This document shows, piece by piece, positions 37,858-47,273 of a stretch of 64,000 nt of DNA. The notes below the pieces were generated by a model, which worked only from the letters and a program-made list of their open reading frames with translations, searched no databases and was not told where the DNA came from. This DNA comes from Nitrosospira sp. Is2 (GTDB lineage: Bacteria > Pseudomonadota > Gammaproteobacteria > Burkholderiales > Nitrosomonadaceae). Both the position numbers and the translations under genes were made by a program. Where the stretch lies: NCBI RefSeq assembly GCF_033095785.1, contig NZ_CP137134.1:434001-498000 (forward strand). The letters are read 5' to 3'. How positions within the stretch are numbered: the stretch's first letter is position 1; the number at the start of each line of letters is the position of its first letter.

Positions 37858-38899
37858 TGGTTCTTCCCCGTCTAAATGATTATCTATTCAACTCACATGA
37901 AATTGCGCATTATGCCCAGGTCTTCATGCCCCAGATTGTGAGTCTATTGCACTTTCCCATGCTACAGTGGCCCTTCCTGATGTGGCAGTGGCGCATTTGC
38001 TCAAGCGACTCCGACCGGCATCGTAACGGCTTGCCACCATATCGCAAGTATAGATAATACTTATGTGAATATCAGGTATGACCCCACCAGAATCCCCACC
38101 ATGGCAACCGTTAAAGAAAGCAATGCGGTAAGCCCTGGAATGGCCAATCGGGGAATATCCCCTGGTGGAAGAGAGCGTATATAAAGCAGATGATTATAAA
38201 AAGCGCCCAGGACGACCGCAGAACCGGCGAAGACAAGAATATGGTGCCAAGCGCGCTGGAAGCACAATGGGGCGCAGCAGCCTCATAAACGTCAGGCACC
38301 GCCGCCATGAGGTTCAGAAACAGACCAAATCTGGCCATGATACAACCCAAGGCGATTATTGTACGCCCGGTGCCTACCGATGCGGAAGGGTACGTTCAGT
38401 GGCGAAGAAAACGCGCGGGTCGCTTGTCCGGTTTGCCTTCTTCCCGCATGCATTCATACGGCTCAAGCTTATAGCAACATGATACGCCCCATTGCCCCGC
38501 ACACGGGAATTGCCCAAATTGCGCGAGGTAGGAACCCTCCACGCGGAAATCTTGGCTACGGGAAATGTGGGATACCTGCCGGTCGGCCTTATCGTCGAAC
38601 ACAAACTGTACTAGTATAGTCAGTTTTTGCCGGCTGGGTTCGCCATAGTGCGGATACCGTGGCGCGGGCTGCCCGACTGCCCCAGGTTTAACCCTTTCAA
38701 AACGCAATGCCGACGCTTCCTTGACCGTAATCGCAGGGCGGCGCGCCTGTCGATTTGTAACGCGGACCCACTTGAATACATTGGATGGGACCCCCGCACC
38801 TGCGGAGGGCAAGCGCCGAGTCGCCGCATGCGTTATCATCCGCAAACGCCCGCCACGGACTATTCCGGCGGGTGCCGCAACTACAGTTACTAATGAAAC
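37858..38899. other. 1-kb gap upstream of pdxJ
   Basis: No sure gene. A small membrane-protein frame is at 38061-38350 (listed separately). A 184-codon reverse frame (38396-38947) runs into pdxJ and looks non-coding. This gap is the right-hand edge of the signalling block that separates recO from pdxJ. Confidence 0.45.
38061..38335 (-). pseudogene. Possible small membrane protein split by a frameshift
   Basis: One reverse frame gives a start-like MARFGLFLNLMAAVPDVYEA. The adjacent frame, from about 38267, gives a two-helix C-terminal part (ILVFAGSAVVLGAF and LTALLSLTVAMVGILVG) ending at 38061. Joining them needs a shift near a CCCC run at 38268-38275. Alternatively only the second frame is real, with a TTG start at 38267. 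No family recognised. Confidence 0.25.
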
Positions 38900-39625
38900 A
38901 TGATAAGACTTGGTGTCAATATTGATCACGTCGCGACGCTGCGACAAGCTCGACTTACACGTTACCCGGACCCGGTAGAAGCGGCACTGGTCGCCGAATC
39001 AGCCGGCGCGGATGCCATTACGCTGCACTTGCGCGAAGACCGCCGCCACATTCAGGACAGCGACGTTGAGACCCTGCGGGGTTTGATAAAAACCCGCATG
39101 AATCTTGAAAGCGCGGTAACCGATGAGATGACGGACTTCGCCCTGCGTATTAAACCACATGACGTTTGCCTGGTGCCGGAACGGCGCGAAGAACTGACGA
39201 CGGAGGGCGGACTCGACGTGCTGCGCTACTTCGACTCCGTGCAGCGGGCGTGCCGGAAGCTAGAGGCCGCCGGGATTCGCGTATCGCTGTTTATTGATGC
39301 CGATCCGGCACAGATCGAGGCGGCGGCGCATGCGGGCGCTCCAGCTATCGAAATACACACAGGCCATTACGCCGATGCGCCAACTGCGGACGAGCAACAA
39401 AATGAGCTGACGCGCGTCCGGGCCGCCGTTCGCGAGGGTCTTGCCCGGGGATTGGCGGTCCATGCCGGGCATGGGCTGCATTACCAAAACGTTCAGGCCA
39501 TTGCAGGTATCCCCGGCATATCCGAGCTCAATATCGGCCATGCCATTGTAGCGCATGCTTTGTTCGTGGGGTTCCAACAGGCTGTACGGGAAATGAAAAA
39601 CCTTATGGTGGAAGCCTGCAAATGA
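38900..39625 (+). CDS. pdxJ: Pyridoxine 5'-phosphate synthase
   Basis: This 241-residue TIM-barrel enzyme condenses 1-deoxyxylulose 5-phosphate with 3-amino-2-oxopropyl phosphate to pyridoxine 5'-phosphate. Clear motifs: LGVNIDHVATLRQAR, AGADAITLHLREDRRHI, CLVPERREELTTEGGL and HAGHGLHYQNV. Length is typical. Its stop overlaps acpS by 4 bases. PLP is also the cofactor of the encapsulated desulfurase, but that is not a specific link. Confidence 0.97.
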   Translation: MIRLGVNIDHVATLRQARLTRYPDPVEAALVAESAGADAITLHLREDRRHIQDSDVETLRGLIKTRMNLESAVTDEMTDFALRIKPHDVCLVPERREELTTEGGLDVLRYFDSVQRACRKLEAAGIRVSLFIDADPAQIEAAAHAGAPAIEIHTGHYADAPTADEQQNELTRVRAAVREGLARGLAVHAGHGLHYQNVQAIAGIPGISELNIGHAIVAHALFVGFQQAVREMKNLMVEACK

Positions 39626-39999
39626 TTTATGGAATCGGAACGGACCTGGTCGAACCATCCCGCATCGCAAGGCTGCTGGAGAAGTACGGGGAGCGCTTTG
39701 CCAAACGTCTGCTCTCCGACGAGGAATGGCCCGAATATGTGAAGAGCGGCCAGCCAGCCATGTTTCTCGCCAAGCGATTCGCCGCCAAGGAGGCCCTCTC
39801 CAAGGCGATCGGGACCGGTATGCGCTATCCCGTCAGCTTGAATAAAATCCAGATCAGCCACGACTCTCTGGGGAAACCTTATTTCACCTTCCACCCCGAA
39901 TTGAGCTCACTGGTCAGGAATGCGGGCATCACCGGTCATCATCTCTCCATCAGCGACGAGTTGAACCTTGCCTGCGCATTTGTCATATTAGAAAAATAA
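39622..39999 (+). CDS. acpS: Holo-[acyl-carrier-protein] synthase
   Basis: This 125-residue enzyme transfers 4'-phosphopantetheine from CoA to ACP. Motifs: MIYGIGTDLVEPSRIARL with the Mg-binding Asp, and FAAKEALSKAIGTG. ATGA overlap with pdxJ and a 4-bp gap to nagZ show one operon, as usual in betaproteobacteria. Confidence 0.97.
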   Translation: MIYGIGTDLVEPSRIARLLEKYGERFAKRLLSDEEWPEYVKSGQPAMFLAKRFAAKEALSKAIGTGMRYPVSLNKIQISHDSLGKPYFTFHPELSSLVRNAGITGHHLSISDELNLACAFVILEK

Positions 40000-40003
40000 C
40001 ATC

Positions 40004-41056
40004 ATGACGCTCGGTCCCATCATGCTCGATCTCGAAGGCACGAAACTCACTGCCGCCGATAAGAGAAAACTTCTGCACCCTGCGGTTGGCGGCGTGATCC
40101 TGTTCACCCGCAATTACTCGTCTCTCGCGCAGCTTACGCAACTGACTGCCGAGATTCACTCGCTTCGGACGCCACCGCTGCTTATTGCCGTCGATCATGA
40201 AGGCGGCAGAGTACAGCGTTTCCGTACCGACTTCACCCGACTGCCTCCAATGCGGGAACTGGGAAGAATCTGGGATGAACATCCGGGGCAGGCGCGCCAC
40301 CTCGCGCGCCAGACAGGTTACGTGCTGGCGGCCGAATTGCGCGCGGCGGGTGTGGATTTCAGCTTCACCCCGGTTCTGGATATGGACTACGGCACGAGTT
40401 GCGTCATCGGTGATCGTGCCATTCATCGCCAACCCGAAGTAATCGCCGAGCTCGCGCATAGCCTGATGTCAGGGCTGAAGTCGGGCGGCATGAACGCAGT
40501 GGGAAAACATTTTCCAGGGCACGGCTGCATCCAGGCCGATTCCCACTTTGAACTGCCGGTCGATCGACGCGCTTACACCGATATTGAAATGAACGACATG
40601 GTTCCATTCCGCAAAATGATCGAGCTCGGGCTGATCGGCATTATGCCCGCGCATGTGATTTACCCGGAAGTAGATATTCGCCCGGCCGGATTTTCCGGGG
40701 TTTGGTTAAAAAAAATACTTCGCGGCGAGCTGGGGTTTGAAGGATGTATTTTCAGCGATGACCTGAACATGGAAGGCGCAGCAATTGCGGGAAATGTCTT
40801 GCAACGCGCCGAAAGCGCACTGCAGGCAGGTTGTGACATGGTGCTGATATGCAACAATCCGGAAGCTGCCGATACCTTGCTCGCGGAGTTACGCTGGGAT
40901 ATCCCTGCCATCAGCCTCGTTCGCCTGGCCCGCATGCATGGGCACCCCCACCCTGAGTCCATCGTCGAGCTGCACGAAAACAGCAAATTTGTTAAAGCAG
41001 TACGAGATATCGCGGGTATTGGAATGAGCAACGGGGAGTTGCCCTTAGGGAACTAA
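40004..41056 (+). CDS. nagZ: Beta-N-acetylhexosaminidase
   Basis: This 350-residue GH3 enzyme removes GlcNAc from cytosolic peptidoglycan fragments in cell-wall recycling. KHFPGHGCIQADSH holds the conserved His/Asp pair; VDHEGGRVQRFR and the nucleophile Asp in IFSDDLNMEGA are also present. Length matches E. coli NagZ (341). It ends the pdxJ-acpS-nagZ operon. Confidence 0.96.
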   Translation: MTLGPIMLDLEGTKLTAADKRKLLHPAVGGVILFTRNYSSLAQLTQLTAEIHSLRTPPLLIAVDHEGGRVQRFRTDFTRLPPMRELGRIWDEHPGQARHLARQTGYVLAAELRAAGVDFSFTPVLDMDYGTSCVIGDRAIHRQPEVIAELAHSLMSGLKSGGMNAVGKHFPGHGCIQADSHFELPVDRRAYTDIEMNDMVPFRKMIELGLIGIMPAHVIYPEVDIRPAGFSGVWLKKILRGELGFEGCIFSDDLNMEGAAIAGNVLQRAESALQAGCDMVLICNNPEAADTLLAELRWDIPAISLVRLARMHGHPHPESIVELHENSKFVKAVRDIAGIGMSNGELPLGN

Positions 41057-41236
41057 AAGGAAACCTGTGCACAAGTGCTCCGCCGAGCGCGTGAGACTTG
41101 GTCAGACGTTGCTTCGAATAATACCTGCCGGTTGCCTGATCAGCCACTTCCCCCCGCCGGACCCCGGGAATGGCGTGACCGTCTCTGCCTCGGATGCCTC
41201 GGCCTGAACATTTGTATTCCCGTTGCCGAGGTTTGG

Positions 41237-41264
41237 TTGAAAAAAATTCAAATGCCTCTATATT
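41237..41264 (+). promoter_or_regulatory. Candidate promoter of hsp20
   Basis: TTGAAA (41237-41242), 16 bases, TATATT (41259-41264), 50 bases before the Hsp20 start. The -35 also resembles the sigma-32 form (cTTGAAA), but the -10 is not a good CCCCAT match. Confidence 0.45.
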
Positions 41265-41313
41265 GAGAAATGAATGCAATTTAATTATTTCAACCACTGA
41301 CTCAGGAGGAAAT

Positions 41314-41751
41314 GTGCCTATTACACGTTATGAACCCTGGAGCTTATTGCATCAATTGCATAAAGAACTGGACCGCGCCCGGGAAGGCTCCAATGGCGAC
41401 GGATCGACGGCTACCGCGGAGTGGGCGCCTGCTGTCGATATCAAGGAAGATCCCGACAAATTCCTAATACAGGCCGATCTTCCCGGCGTAAAACCTGAAG
41501 AAATCGACATCAGCATGGAAGACGGAGTGTTGACGATCAAGGGGGAAAAGAAAACTGAAGCCAAAACCGAAAGGGAAGGCTATAAGCGGGTCGAGCGGAC
41601 CTATGGCTCGTTTTACCGTCGCTTCAGCTTGCCCGATACCGCGAATCCTGATGCGATATCAGCGAAATCAAATAATGGAGTGCTTGAAATTGTCATTCCC
41701 AAACGGGAAGCGGTTCAGCCCAAGAAGATCAATGTGACGTCGGCTGAATAA
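41314..41751 (+). CDS. Small heat-shock protein Hsp20
   Basis: This 145-residue alpha-crystallin-domain chaperone starts at GTG 41314 after CAGGAGGA; the sequence VPITRYEPWSLLHQLHKEL matches the usual N-terminus of this group. The frame is open upstream but not family-like. The domain spans about residues 40-140, with ADLPGVKPEEIDISMEDGVLTI and the GVLEIVIPK near the end, and a short C-terminal tail with an IxV-like KINV. It binds unfolding proteins without ATP. Confidence 0.95.
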   Translation: MPITRYEPWSLLHQLHKELDRAREGSNGDGSTATAEWAPAVDIKEDPDKFLIQADLPGVKPEEIDISMEDGVLTIKGEKKTEAKTEREGYKRVERTYGSFYRRFSLPDTANPDAISAKSNNGVLEIVIPKREAVQPKKINVTSAE

Positions 41752-41832
41752 GACAGGAATGTAGCACGTTAAGGAAGCGTCCGGGCATCGTGCCTAAGCC
41801 GGGCCATAACGATTTCGATAAGAATCTCATAG

Positions 41833-41880
41833 GGGGCCGTGGCAAGATTGTGTTCCACAAAACGGCCCCTTTCCTTTTTT
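41833..41880 (+). terminator. Rho-independent terminator after hsp20
   Basis: Stem GGGGCCGT / ACGGCCCC (41833-41840 and 41862-41869) with a 21-base loop, then TTTCCTTTTTT. Confidence 0.75.
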
Positions 41881-41921
41881 GTCGCTGAAATCCGACCGTC
41901 GCCCAGCGGCAAACCCCATAT

Positions 41922-43832
41922 TCAAACAGGATTGTAGCCGGACGCCACGCGATAGTAGATGCGTCGCAGCGGCCTATTGTCCTTGTAAATGACCAGCTCC
42001 TGTGTTGGGCCGGGTCGGACCAGCGACGGCGTGATGTTGTCCACACCGTGCACATCATGCTCGAGCTGGTGGGGTTTCATGCCCACCAGAAGGATAGGCC
42101 GGGTTGTTGCCGGTTCAGATGGATACCAGAAATCGTACATCGCGGCGCTTTGATGAAACATGTTGCGCGCGCGTATCTCCATGGGGTCGGACTTCTGTCC
42201 GTAAAATGACAATGCAGCGGAAACCGACCACTTACTCATGCCCACCACGACGGGTTTTTGACCGGTCTGACGCTGAATCTCTTCCGCCAGCTTCTCGACC
42301 TCAGGGGTTGCTTCACGCCAGAAGTAGTGTTCCGTGAAGCCCATATAGGGAACCCCTGGGACCCCGAGGGCAACATAATGCAGCGCAACCGCATAGAAAA
42401 GCAGGCAAACCGCAATGGTCGGTTTCCAGGCCGCTAACACCCAGCGGCCGATACCCTGCCAATTGCCAGGCTGCCCAATCATCCACGCCATCGCCGGTAA
42501 GACCGCAAGCCATACGGGCGCCGTCCAGTGAAATTTGGGCGCCCCGAACAGGCTGAGCGAAAAAAAAGCTGCGAGCGGCACTAGCGCGAATACCCTGATG
42601 AACAGGCGCCGCCGCCGCATAGCTGGGCTTTGGGAATGGTCTCGTGCCAATAAGGCAAGGCAGGCAGCGACAAAAGCGACCGGCGTCAGCACCAGTAACA
42701 TATGAATGAACAACCAATGCAATGAAAATTGGTTGCCTATTCCCGTTGCCCGCTGCGACTGGAACAGGATCGATGCCCAGCCATTTTCCACATTCCACAT
42801 AATCACGGGCGAAAACAGCAGCAATGCGAGGGATGCGGCCAGATACGGATGAGGGCGGCGGAACCAGCGGCGTGAACTGGGGTCGAGAATGACGAATACA
42901 AGCGCCGCGAGCCCGAGGAGACCCAGGGTGTATTTAGAGAGAATTCCGAGACCGAACGCGATCCCCATGCCCAGCCAGGCCGAACGACTATCAGCCAGCA
43001 ACGCTCGTTCCATGTAATACAACGTAGCGGCCCAGGCAGCGACCAGAGGTGGATCTGGTGTCATGAGCGCCGCCGTTACAAAACCCAGCGGCAGCACAGC
43101 GAGCAGCAGAACGGCTCGAATGCCTGTCGACTTATCGTACAGGTTACTTGCCAGCGCATACAGGTAAGCCATCGCGACCAGCCCACATACGAAGGCGCCG
43201 ATTCGAACGCCAAACTCATTATCGCCGAATATGGAAGTCCCCAGCCAGATCAGCCACGCAACCATCGGCGGGTGATCGAAAAAGCTCAGGTCCATGTGCT
43301 GCGCATAGTTCCAATAGTATGCCTCGTCGGGAATCAGTTGCGCCACGCCCATATAGATCAGTCGTAATAACACCGCAAACGTGACAATCCCGAAAGAGGC
43401 GACGCGCCAGCGTGACTCGACCGAAGCGGAACCCGAACCCGCGGAGAGTACGTAGAAGTTGGAGCCAAAGTAAAGGATGACAGCAGTCACGGCGACGGCC
43501 GGAACAATGGCTATAAATGCGGGCGTTTGCCAGACATAGACAAATAATGCCAATACGCCGCCGCGCATCGATAAGGCAAGCATGCTGGTCAGCATGAAGC
43601 GCCCGAATTGCGACCAGCGAACGCGGGCGTCCTGCTGCGACAATTTCGGGAGTAGAGAGTAATTGATCGCGGCTGCCGGGAGAAAGCTCAGGATATGAGC
43701 CAACGCCAGCCCTGCCCCCTGACTCGTGAGCAAAAGAAACAGCAACACGTCAACTACCGCACCCAACAACGCGACCACTGCGAAGCGGCGGCTGCCGGCA
43801 CCGGCTATAACGGTATCTCCCGCGCGATTCAT
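41922..43832 (-). CDS. GtrA-like flippase domain fused to ArnT/PMT-type glycosyltransferase
   Basis: This protein has 636 residues from ATG 43832, whose ATGA overlaps the stop of the GT2 remnant upstream; the frame is open to 43904. Residues about 10-130 have four helices in the GtrA pattern (FAVVALLGAVVDVLLFLLL, AAINYSLLPKLS). The rest is a PMT_2/ArnT-type membrane glycosyltransferase with the catalytic acidic motif in IPDEAYYWNYAQHMDLSFFDHPPM. Such enzymes transfer sugar from polyprenyl-phosphate donors to lipid A or another acceptor in the periplasm. The donor would normally be made by the GT2 that appears broken here. Confidence 0.85.
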   Translation of the reverse strand: MNRAGDTVIAGAGSRRFAVVALLGAVVDVLLFLLLTSQGAGLALAHILSFLPAAAINYSLLPKLSQQDARVRWSQFGRFMLTSMLALSMRGGVLALFVYVWQTPAFIAIVPAVAVTAVILYFGSNFYVLSAGSGSASVESRWRVASFGIVTFAVLLRLIYMGVAQLIPDEAYYWNYAQHMDLSFFDHPPMVAWLIWLGTSIFGDNEFGVRIGAFVCGLVAMAYLYALASNLYDKSTGIRAVLLLAVLPLGFVTAALMTPDPPLVAAWAATLYYMERALLADSRSAWLGMGIAFGLGILSKYTLGLLGLAALVFVILDPSSRRWFRRPHPYLAASLALLLFSPVIMWNVENGWASILFQSQRATGIGNQFSLHWLFIHMLLVLTPVAFVAACLALLARDHSQSPAMRRRRLFIRVFALVPLAAFFSLSLFGAPKFHWTAPVWLAVLPAMAWMIGQPGNWQGIGRWVLAAWKPTIAVCLLFYAVALHYVALGVPGVPYMGFTEHYFWREATPEVEKLAEEIQRQTGQKPVVVGMSKWSVSAALSFYGQKSDPMEIRARNMFHQSAAMYDFWYPSEPATTRPILLVGMKPHQLEHDVHGVDNITPSLVRPGPTQELVIYKDNRPLRRIYYRVASGYNPV

Positions 43833-44104
43833 CGGGCGTTGCGGAAGAGCCATTGATGCGAAATTGCCGGAACAGGATGCGCGTGATTGGGCTTTTCCCC
43901 GCATTCCACCAGGCGCACATGCGCGCGTTTTTCCCTGGCGCGAACCCGCCCCACCGCTTCCCCGCCTGAACGGTCGATCACAAAGATCATCTCAAAGCTT
44001 TCCGACGGGATGTCAGCCGAAGATAAATGACTCATGAGCGGAGCGATCTCGGCACCACCGTTGAGCGGCGCAGCTGCGACGGAAAACCGTATGGCATTCC
44101 GGTT
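43829..44104 (-). pseudogene. Remnant of a GT2 polyprenyl-phosphate sugar transferase (DPM1-like)
   Basis: The frame encodes IRFSVAAAPLNGGAEIAPLM then SFEMIFVIDRSGG and VGRVRAREKRAHVRLVE. This aligns by eye with the start of GT2 enzymes (VVPLYNEEENI ... YEIIFVDDGSTD ... RDPRVRLI). Only about 90 residues remain of an expected 240 or more. The nucleotide-binding DDGS reads DRSG. The fragment stops with an ATGA overlap to the GtrA-PMT gene, as an intact upstream partner would, so an internal deletion seems likely. Donor lipid may come from another GT2 in the genome. Confidence 0.55.
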
Positions 44105-44469
44105 CGCTGTACTGGACGCGTAACCTGCCGGTGACCCTGATAGAGAACATGGCGACAGGAACCCCGCGCCAGCTGGAAATTGGCTTAAAGAACTCACGTG
44201 GGTTGTTATTTTCTTGCGAGGTGTCCAGTCATTTCCTGGTTGCAATAAGCGCAGCTGTGACAAGCATGCCGAAGCGTAGCATAATTATTCAAGAGGAGTA
44301 TGGCTGGAATGCACCAGCGCACGTGACTAAAGCCGTCATCACGCCGAAATCGGCTCCTGGACGACGTTTTATTGCTGAGCGCTTCAATTTTTTAAATGCC
44401 GTACCCATATCCTCAACGGTGTGCTAGTATTAGATCGGCTTTAATTTATCAATTAATAGGGAGGTATCG
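44105..44469. other. Gap between GT2 remnant and TIGR04073 gene
   Basis: 365 bp with no supportable gene. It contains the promoter of the TIGR04073 gene at its right end. Confidence 0.35.
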
Positions 44470-44847
44470 ATGAAAAACACGTTTAAATCACTACTGATAC
44501 TATCTGCGCTTTTTTTCTTTTCGCCACAAGCTGCTATGGCCCACGATTACGTGGAAGGCGTAGGTGATAAGCTGGCTCATGGTATTGCAAACACCGTAAC
44601 GGGAATTGGGGAAATCCCGAAGAACATCATCATAGAAACCAACGAGAAGGGCCCAGCTTATGGAGTCCCCGTCGGGTTCTTTACCGGTATTTTACACGGA
44701 GTCGGGCGCACGTTGACCGGCGTTGTCGATCTGGTGACATTTGTGATCCCCACCAAACCCATTATTGAGCCTGACTTTATCTGGAAAAATTGGGATAAGA
44801 AAACCCACTATAACCCCGATTGGAAGTTATCGACGGATACTAAATAA
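44470..44847 (+). CDS. Exosortase-associated protein, TIGR04073 family
   Basis: This 125-residue exported protein has a signal peptide (LILSALFFFSPQAAMA) and the conserved core KLAHGIANTVTGIGEIPKN, YGVPVGFFTGILHGVGRTLTGVVDLVTF and a PEFIW-like ending (PDFIWKNW). This family is found with the exosortase/PEP-CTERM system in Nitrosomonadaceae and similar bacteria; its role is unknown. Start has GGGAGG 8 bases upstream. It is its own transcription unit with a terminator 20 bases after the stop. Confidence 0.8.
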   Translation: MKNTFKSLLILSALFFFSPQAAMAHDYVEGVGDKLAHGIANTVTGIGEIPKNIIIETNEKGPAYGVPVGFFTGILHGVGRTLTGVVDLVTFVIPTKPIIEPDFIWKNWDKKTHYNPDWKLSTDTK

Positions 44848-44866
44848 TCTTTCGAAACTCATTTAT

Positions 44867-44895
44867 AAAAAAGGGAGCCTCGGCTCCCTTTTTTA
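44867..44895 (+). terminator. Rho-independent terminator
   Basis: A-run, GGGAGC - CTCG - GCTCCC, then TTTTTT (stem centred at 44880). Confidence 0.88.
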
Positions 44896-45011
44896 TGGAG
44901 GTTTGAGGGATCAGGCCATCCGAGACAATATTAATTGTGGAGCACGCAGAACGGTAGCGATACGAGGGATCGTCCGCGGGTTCAACAACGAGCCGGCCAT
45001 AATAAAAACAA

Positions 45012-46082
45012 ATGAAGCAGAAAATCCTTGCACGGCGCCCCAGCGATTTAACCATAGACTGGGCTCAACGAGTGGTTAAACATGGTTACCCGGACGTAAT
45101 CGTATCGGAGGTCACTACCGTCTCTGTTGATATCGGCACGACCACCCGAGTACGCCTTGCAATAGAACATGATGGTCCCGCAGCGCTGCCCCGGCGATGG
45201 TTTGTGAAATTGCCATCGCTCGACTGGCGCGCGCGGCTCATCACGGCTTTGCCGGGACTGCTGCATACGGAGGTACGTTTCTACAAAGAAGCGGCGCATG
45301 CCGTTCCGCTGGCCGTCCCGGGATTTCTCGCGGCCCAGAGCAAGCCTGGGAGAGGCGCAACACTGGTTCTCGGCGATGTGACTGAAGCCGGGGCTACGGC
45401 GGGCCGACCAGGCGACGCCCTGACCCCGGCGCAAGCCACACTCGTCATTGAGCAACTTGCCCGTTTTCATGCTTTCTTTTGGAACAAGGTGGCGCTCGCA
45501 CATACCTATCGATGGCTTGCCGGCCCGGTACGTCGGCTGGAGGATCACCTGGGCACAGCTCTGGCTGTGCCTCTGATGCAGCGCGGCCTGAAGCGCGCCG
45601 GAAAGCTTGTGCCCGCAGCGGTTAGAGGATGGGCCGTGCGTTATGCCCGGCATCGCCGCCAGGCAATGCGTTTTCTTTCAGATGGCCCGCAAACGCTTGT
45701 GCATCATGATTGTCACCCGGGAAATATATTTTGGCGCCAGTCCCAACCCGGCCTCCTCGACTGGCAACTGGTGCGCTTCGGCGAGGGAGTCGCGGATATT
45801 TCCTATTTTCTTGCTACCGCACTCAAACCCGAGGTGCGGCGGGCGCACGAAGCCCGTTTTCTGACAACCTATGCGCAAGTGCTCGCACAACATGGAATTA
45901 CAGGGATTGATCCCGGCAGTCTGTGGCAGCGATATGGCGCGCACCTGCCCTATCCCTTCGAGGCCATGATTGTCTCGCTAGCGGTGGGGGGAATGATCGA
46001 GCCCGAGAGCAACCACGAGCTCATTCGCCGCGTAGCCGCTGCCGTAGAGGATCTGGACGCCTTCGCCGCGATACCGATCTGA
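45012..46082 (+). CDS. APH/ecdysteroid-kinase-like phosphotransferase
   Basis: This 356-residue kinase-fold protein has the catalytic loop VHHDCHPGNIFW (Asp base, Asn metal ligand) and the metal motif LLDWQLVRFGEG of the aminoglycoside phosphotransferase superfamily. GATLVLGDVTEAG and IEQLARFHAFFWN resemble the EcKinase/CHK-like branch. The small molecule it phosphorylates is unknown. No close partner gene; it stands alone after a terminator. Confidence 0.8.
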   Translation: MKQKILARRPSDLTIDWAQRVVKHGYPDVIVSEVTTVSVDIGTTTRVRLAIEHDGPAALPRRWFVKLPSLDWRARLITALPGLLHTEVRFYKEAAHAVPLAVPGFLAAQSKPGRGATLVLGDVTEAGATAGRPGDALTPAQATLVIEQLARFHAFFWNKVALAHTYRWLAGPVRRLEDHLGTALAVPLMQRGLKRAGKLVPAAVRGWAVRYARHRRQAMRFLSDGPQTLVHHDCHPGNIFWRQSQPGLLDWQLVRFGEGVADISYFLATALKPEVRRAHEARFLTTYAQVLAQHGITGIDPGSLWQRYGAHLPYPFEAMIVSLAVGGMIEPESNHELIRRVAAAVEDLDAFAAIPI

Positions 46083-46482
46083 CACCGCGGCCGGTTGAAT
46101 CGCGAGAATGTTCCAATAAATGGTCGACAGCTGAGCGTCAGGCGGCGGCTGATGCGCCCCGTCGTTTACAGCGCAATCGCCGCCAGGGGAAGGTACTCAA
46201 CGCACGAGGCTTTTAAATTACGTTACACTTGGTAATTGGTAAAAAGGCCGCTGATGACGCGGTTGTGCGGGAGAATACGAGCGAGTGCACGGGTGAGTGC
46301 TAAGGGCAAGCGTTAAGGTTGATCGTACACCCGCCCGCGGCGGGTGGGATGGCCCACGGTTTGATTACTCGCGCATCGCATAGCAGGTTGGGGGGCGGCC
46401 CCACTTAACTTCCCGCGCTTGTACAGCGGACCACGAAATGGTTTCATGATCTCAACCAAGAGGGACTGCTTCCGCAATCATT
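46083..46482. other. Intergenic region, no gene seen
   Basis: 400 bp without a supportable ORF. A GC palindrome (CCCGCC CGC GGCGGG near 46327-46343) has no T-run, so it is not a clear terminator. Confidence 0.35.
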
Positions 46483-47151
46483 ATGAGTGATACTCTCAGA
46501 ACCGGGCTGGAGACAATTGATGCCGATTGCGAAAGCGCTGCGAATATAGAGCTGGAAAAGCTCTATGAAGACGCCGGCCACGACCAGAAATCCCGCCTGC
46601 CTTCCCCTCAAGCTGTGGAGGCAATCTGGCTCAGGCTTATTACCCGAAAAGAACGCGAGTTTATTCAGGAAATAGGCAGAGTGCTGAAACCGGAACCCGC
46701 GGCCCCGCATCCCAGGCCCGGCAAGGAGCTGATAGCGGACATTCAAATCCTCCTTGATTCCATGCTGGCTGACAGTCGTTACGTCGATCGCTTTCAGAAT
46801 TTTTACCAGGAAGCAGCCAGGAACGCATCAAAACCCGAAGCCTCCTTCGATACCCAAGCTAAACGGATTGAATTGATCGACGCCGCTTATCGAACGGGCG
46901 TTCGGGATGCACTACGCCGGGCCCGGCAAAATATCCTCGCGGAATTGAACTTGTACGGGAGCCGGGAAGCACCGCAGGATGCAGATTTCCTCTCTACGTG
47001 GAGGCGTTATTCCACCTTGAGCCCATGGCGGTCTGTCGGTACCATTATCCTTCTAAGCTTAACCTCCTATCTGATCGCCTTCATCATCGCCAGCGATACC
47101 TTCCGCGCGTTGCTGGAACGCCTCGGGTTTTCAACTGGAACCGGCCTGTAG
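46483..47151 (+). CDS. Hypothetical protein with C-terminal membrane anchor
   Basis: This 222-residue protein is charged and helical, with one hydrophobic segment near the C-terminus (VGTIILLSLTSYLIAFIIA, about residues 186-204), so the bulk would face the cytosol. It has no cysteine cluster beyond one early Cys and no catalytic motif I recognise. The start lacks a strong ribosome-binding site. It is convergent with the DsbA-family gene. Confidence 0.6.
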   Translation: MSDTLRTGLETIDADCESAANIELEKLYEDAGHDQKSRLPSPQAVEAIWLRLITRKEREFIQEIGRVLKPEPAAPHPRPGKELIADIQILLDSMLADSRYVDRFQNFYQEAARNASKPEASFDTQAKRIELIDAAYRTGVRDALRRARQNILAELNLYGSREAPQDADFLSTWRRYSTLSPWRSVGTIILLSLTSYLIAFIIASDTFRALLERLGFSTGTGL

Positions 47152-47273
47152 CCGCTGTCCAAGGTCACCCAGAAGCGCCCCGACCACCAACCGAAGATCA
47201 GCGAGGTTTCACCGTAGTTGTTTGATCGGTGGTTCAATTTTGCCAGCAGTTTTCCTGATCGCGGGCTTACAAG

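Noticed and set aside
38396..38947. 184-codon reverse frame upstream of pdxJ
   Set aside because: Starts inside pdxJ, has no ribosome site, no domain and mixed composition.
46322..46345. GC palindrome as a terminator
   Set aside because: No T-run follows and no gene ends nearby in the right orientation.
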